Shown here piece after piece: positions 61,072 through 64,000 of a DNA stretch of 64,000 nt; positions within the stretch are counted from its first letter, which is position 1, and each line of letters opens with the position of its first letter. The position numbers and the translations under genes are program-made. This stretch comes from Thalassospira povalilytica (GTDB lineage Bacteria > Pseudomonadota > Alphaproteobacteria > Rhodospirillales > Thalassospiraceae), in assembly GCF_002844235.1 (NCBI RefSeq), contig NZ_PGTS01000001.1, positions 620,001-684,000 on the forward strand. Direction: 5' to 3'. A model generated the notes under the pieces. The model made no database searches and was not told the DNA's origin. It was given only the letters and a program-made list of their open reading frames with translations.

Positions 61072-62940
61072 TCAGGTCCCGCTTTTGCCAAAGGCGTGTT
61101 CAAGAGCACCCTGAAGGTTCTTGATCACCGAAAAGGCATCCTTAAGGTGGCTGCGCTCAAACGCAGACAGGCTTTCAGGATGAAGGAAGTTATCCGGGGC
61201 ATCCCCGCGCCGGATTTGCCGGACCTGATGTTTCAGGCGCGTGATGCTGATGAATTCGAACGCATCAAGCAGATCGGATGCCCCCTGTGTGCTGATGGAT
61301 GGCAATGGTTTGATGGCATGAAGACGTTCGAAGGTATTGACTGCTTCGACCCCATTTGCCAGCGCGTGGATACGCGCAATATCAACAATCGGGACCACGC
61401 CATTATGTTTCAGATCAAGGGTCCGGTCATGTTCCCCGCCGCGGATCATCACAAAGTTTTTAAAGAAGCCTAGCGGCACGTGATGGGTCAGGGCATTACC
61501 AACCATATAGGCCTGGAAAATACGGTTGTCGCGGGCCTTTGACACAATCAGGCGGTGCAGATTGTCAAACAGGCTTTTGGTGCCGTGGATCGGGCGCAAG
61601 TCGAACCAGACCGAACATAGCATCAGGGCCTTGGGTTCGGGTTGTTCGATCCATTTGTTGAAATATTGCTGCCAGACCCGTACGGGCTGACGCCACTGGT
61701 CGGTTTTTGCCATCATCTCGCCCGGGCAAAAGACATAGCCAACCGTATTCAGCCCGTCACAGACAAAATCAGCCAGCGCCTTGAACCAGGCCCCGTGCTG
61801 TTCGGGATCATAGGTGTCATCAATGATCAGGCAGTTATCCTGATCGGAAAGGGCGGTTTGTTCCTGTCGGCCCTGGGATCCGCCAGCCATCCAGACATAG
61901 GGAACGGGCGGCGGGCCAAGCTTTTCTTCGGCCAGTTGCAAAAGCCGCACGGTTGCCGCATCCGACAGGGTAGTGACGATATGCCCGGCATTTTGCGATG
62001 TTGCCCCCGCTTCGATCAGGTGGCTGAGAAGTTCGGGAACCTGTTCGATCACCTTTGCCATGTCTGCCGGATTGGTCAGTTTGCCGATCCGTCCGGCCAT
62101 GTAAACGGCGGACAGGGATTGACGCGCCAGCAGGTTGTTGGTGGTGATCATGCCGACCGCCTTGCCGTCTTTCATGACCGGAAGGTGACGCACATTGTGT
62201 CGCGTCATGGTCAGAAGCGCGTCAAAGGCATAATCATCGGGATGAACCGAGATCGGGTTGGCAGTCATGATTTCGGTTACCGGTTCATCATAACTGCGTC
62301 CCTGGGCAACAACGCGATTGCGAAGGTCGCGGTCGGTCATGATGCCTGCAATCTCGTCGGCACCCTCGGTGATCAGCAGGCAGGAAACCCGTTCCTTGCT
62401 CATCAGTTTTCCGGCTTCAAGGATGGTGGCCGATTTGTCGATACTGACAAGATCGCGGGCAATCAGGTCGGCGACCTTGATGCTCATGAGTTTGAGCTGA
62501 TCGTCATCGCGGCTTTCAATCAGTTGCATGCCGCTGCGCAGCCGGTCGCCCCCCATCTGGGCAAAGAAATATTTGAATTGCGGGTATTTCCCGGCCAGTT
62601 CGTGAAAGTCCTTTTCCGGCAACAGGTAACACAGGCTGTCTTCAAGGGTGGTGATGTTATTGGCAGCCTTGCCATTGCGGAACATTGCGCGCACACCGAA
62701 ACATTCCCCTTCGGACAGGCGGGCAAGAAGCTGGCCGTCCGGATCGCGGGTTTCGGTGCCGCCAGTCCGGATGATGTAAAGATGAAGGCATTGTTCTTCG
62801 GGGGACAGGACCTTGGTGCCGGCGCGGAAATACCGGGCCGTCAACCGTTTGGGCAGGGCATTGATTTCTTCGTCAGGCAACAGCGCAAACGGGTGATGCT
62901 GTTTGAGAAATTCCGCGATTTCTTCGAGTTCGATGCTCAT
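61072..62940 (-). CDS. cNMP-binding/CBS/DUF294 nucleotidyltransferase-domain protein
   Basis: The 622-residue protein has a cyclic-nucleotide-binding domain (about 10-120), two CBS domains (about 165-285), a DUF294 nucleotidyltransferase-like domain with GGSQGRQEQTALSDQDN (about 355-372; the Asp pair resembles GlnD), and a C-terminal DUF294 helical domain. It looks like a sensor that couples nucleotide binding with a transferase activity. The start at 62940 follows GGAGG. It lies beside the sodium:solute symporter, a conserved neighbourhood; its target is unknown. Confidence 0.93.
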   Translation of the reverse strand: MSIELEEIAEFLKQHHPFALLPDEEINALPKRLTARYFRAGTKVLSPEEQCLHLYIIRTGGTETRDPDGQLLARLSEGECFGVRAMFRNGKAANNITTLEDSLCYLLPEKDFHELAGKYPQFKYFFAQMGGDRLRSGMQLIESRDDDQLKLMSIKVADLIARDLVSIDKSATILEAGKLMSKERVSCLLITEGADEIAGIMTDRDLRNRVVAQGRSYDEPVTEIMTANPISVHPDDYAFDALLTMTRHNVRHLPVMKDGKAVGMITTNNLLARQSLSAVYMAGRIGKLTNPADMAKVIEQVPELLSHLIEAGATSQNAGHIVTTLSDAATVRLLQLAEEKLGPPPVPYVWMAGGSQGRQEQTALSDQDNCLIIDDTYDPEQHGAWFKALADFVCDGLNTVGYVFCPGEMMAKTDQWRQPVRVWQQYFNKWIEQPEPKALMLCSVWFDLRPIHGTKSLFDNLHRLIVSKARDNRIFQAYMVGNALTHHVPLGFFKNFVMIRGGEHDRTLDLKHNGVVPIVDIARIHALANGVEAVNTFERLHAIKPLPSISTQGASDLLDAFEFISITRLKHQVRQIRRGDAPDNFLHPESLSAFERSHLKDAFSVIKNLQGALEHAFGKSGT

Positions 62941-63067
62941 GCCTTTTGTCCTCCGCCAGAGGCTGTTTGATTTAATTTGCACAGCGCGGCCGGTTGGTGG
63001 GCCAACATAAATCAATGCAAACCAAATAAAACAGACCCGCCGTCATTGTTGCCTGATAGCAACCGAA

Positions 63068-63099
63068 AAGAAAAGCCCCCGGACCAGTGATCCGGGGGC
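63068..63099 (-). terminator. Intrinsic terminator after the symporter gene
   Basis: GCCCCCGGA (63075-63083) and TCCGGGGGC (63091-63099) form a 9-bp stem; on the minus strand TTTTCTTTT follows directly. It separates the symporter from the DUF294 gene. Confidence 0.88.
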
Positions 63100-63130
63100 C
63101 TGCAACAGATTTGGCAAACCGGTTGACCGA

Positions 63131-64000
63131 TTAATGGTCAACCGCGCCACCGGCTCCTTTCGGAACGCGGATGTCTTCAACCATGTGCTGGATATGTGCC
63201 GGCGGTTCAGCGGTGACTTTCGACACAGCAAAAGCAACGATGAAGTTCAGGACCATACCCACGGTACCAATGCCTTCCGGCGAGATACCGAACAGCCAGT
63301 TGTCCGGCGTGTTGGCAATGATCGGATCGAAGAACACACCTTTATAGGCAAGGATATAGCCCATGGTGAAGATCAGACCCGTCAACATGCCGGCAATCGC
63401 GCCTTCGCGGTTAACCTTCTTGGAGAAGATCCCCATGATGATAACCGGGAACAGCGAGGATGCCGCAAGACCGAAGGCAAACGCGACCACCTGTGCCACG
63501 AAGCCCGGCGGGTTGTACCCGAGATAACCGGCAATCAGGATCGCAACTGCTGCTGCGATACGTCCTGCCATCAGTTCCTGGCCTTCTGTCATGTCCGGTG
63601 TGAAGGTACCTTTGAGAAGGTCATGCGACACGCCAGAGGAAATCACAAGAAGCAGGCCGGCAGCAGTCGACAGCGCAGCGGCGATACCGCCCGCAGCAAC
63701 CAGTGCAATGACCCAGTTCGGAAGCTGTGCAATTTCCGGGTTGGCCAGAACCATGATGTCACGGTCCACGCTCAGCTCGTTGCCAGCCCAGCCATATTCG
63801 GCAGCCTTGGCAGCGAATTCTGCGTTCGCATCGTTGTAATACTGGATGCGACCGTCACCGTTCTTGTCCTCGAAGCTCAGAAGGCCGGTTGCTTCCCAGC
63901 GCTTCATCCAGTCCGGACGTTCTTCATAGGACAGGTTGCCGTCTTCGGCACCAACTTCACCGGTCTGGATGGTTTCGGTCAGGTTCAGACGAGCCATCGC
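63131..64000 (-). CDS. Sodium:solute symporter (acetate-permease-like), N-terminus cut by window edge
   Basis: The frame is open to the right edge, giving 289 residues of the C-terminal part. It has SSS-family helices (ALVAAGGIAAALSTAAGLLL and SLFPVIIMGIFSKKVN). A hydrophilic insertion (near the first 75 visible residues) contains an EF-hand-like loop, DKNGDGRIQYYND. This insertion is characteristic of the VC_2705-type symporter group, which works with a DUF4212 small subunit probably beyond the edge. Substrate is likely acetate or a small carboxylate. Confidence 0.9.
   Translation of the reverse strand, partial: AMARLNLTETIQTGEVGAEDGNLSYEERPDWMKRWEATGLLSFEDKNGDGRIQYYNDANAEFAAKAAEYGWAGNELSVDRDIMVLANPEIAQLPNWVIALVAAGGIAAALSTAAGLLLVISSGVSHDLLKGTFTPDMTEGQELMAGRIAAAVAILIAGYLGYNPPGFVAQVVAFAFGLAASSLFPVIIMGIFSKKVNREGAIAGMLTGLIFTMGYILAYKGVFFDPIIANTPDNWLFGISPEGIGTVGMVLNFIVAFAVSKVTAEPPAHIQHMVEDIRVPKGAGGAVDH

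Noticed and set aside
61642-62970. A 442-residue plus-strand open frame opposite the DUF294 gene
   Set aside because: Antisense to a multi-domain protein with clear motifs; a GC-codon shadow.
1-64000. Mobile elements, tRNA/rRNA genes, CRISPR arrays, prophage or antiphage systems
   Set aside because: No transposase, integrase, repeat-spacer pattern, tRNA-like cloverleaf, rRNA sequence or defence-gene motif was recognised in either strand.

Overview
The window looks like a chromosomal stretch of a free-living, nutritionally versatile alphaproteobacterium, most likely a marine Rhodospirillales member such as Thalassospira. This is inferred from the mid-50s GC by eye, the abundance of TRAP transporters, and the catabolic gene types. 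I see no rRNA, tRNA, CRISPR array, insertion sequence, integrase or attachment site. Almost everything is accessory catabolism arranged as transporter + enzymes + local regulator, with short gaps and many 4-8 bp start/stop overlaps.

Layout. 0-3 kb: a hybrid sensor histidine kinase cut by the left edge. 3-8 kb: a LysR regulator and a minus-strand operon of a nitrilase-family hydrolase plus a DctPQM TRAP transporter. 8-19.6 kb: a deoxysugar cluster with a COG3618 lactonase, divergent from a sugar ABC importer, an enolase-superfamily dehydratase, a RhaM-type mutarotase, a Gfo/Idh dehydrogenase, a MaoC hydratase, a two-gene UxaA dehydratase, an SDR and an FAH-family hydrolase. Together these resemble the non-phosphorylative L-fucose route to pyruvate and lactate. 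19.7-22.9 kb: a class III CoA-transferase coupled to a solute-binding-like protein without a signal peptide, divergent from an IclR regulator.

23-33 kb: a tartrate island with a LysR, TctC, a fused TctA-TctB, two tartrate dehydrogenases, a glycerate 2-kinase, a second LysR and a D-tartrate dehydratase that closely resembles the characterised Bradyrhizobium enzyme. 33-40.5 kb: a minus-strand operon with GalB hydratase, GalC/LigK aldolase, GalD tautomerase, a coupled 45-residue ORF, a fused TRAP permease, a TAXI binding protein, a dienelactone hydrolase and LigI. It encodes everything needed to take 2-pyrone-4,6-dicarboxylate to pyruvate and oxaloacetate, but no ring-cleavage enzyme. It diverges from a LysR-type regulator with two helix-turn-helix domains. 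42-47 kb: an NAD(P)-dependent dehydrogenase, then a type I extradiol dioxygenase in one operon with a second DctPQM TRAP system.

47-56.5 kb: an acyl-CoA island with a class III CoA-transferase, a hotdog thioesterase and an IclR, divergent from an acyl-CoA ligase with a variant P-loop, a double-hotdog MaoC hydratase, a third DctQPM system and a 2-hydroxyacid dehydrogenase. 56.5-59.7 kb: molybdate uptake (short ModE, ModABC) with a recognisable ModE box. 59.8-64 kb: a small membrane protein, a DEDDh exonuclease, a cNMP/CBS/DUF294 nucleotidyltransferase and a sodium:solute symporter cut by the right edge.

The most interesting leads are the self-contained pyrone-dicarboxylate operon with its own TRAP transporter, the tandem-HTH LysR protein, the cytoplasmic binding-protein/CoA-transferase pair, the dioxygenase-TRAP operon that may feed the LigI pathway through non-standard enzymes, and the recurrent hairpins directly after binding-protein genes. 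Functions are read from motifs and context only; no database search was run.
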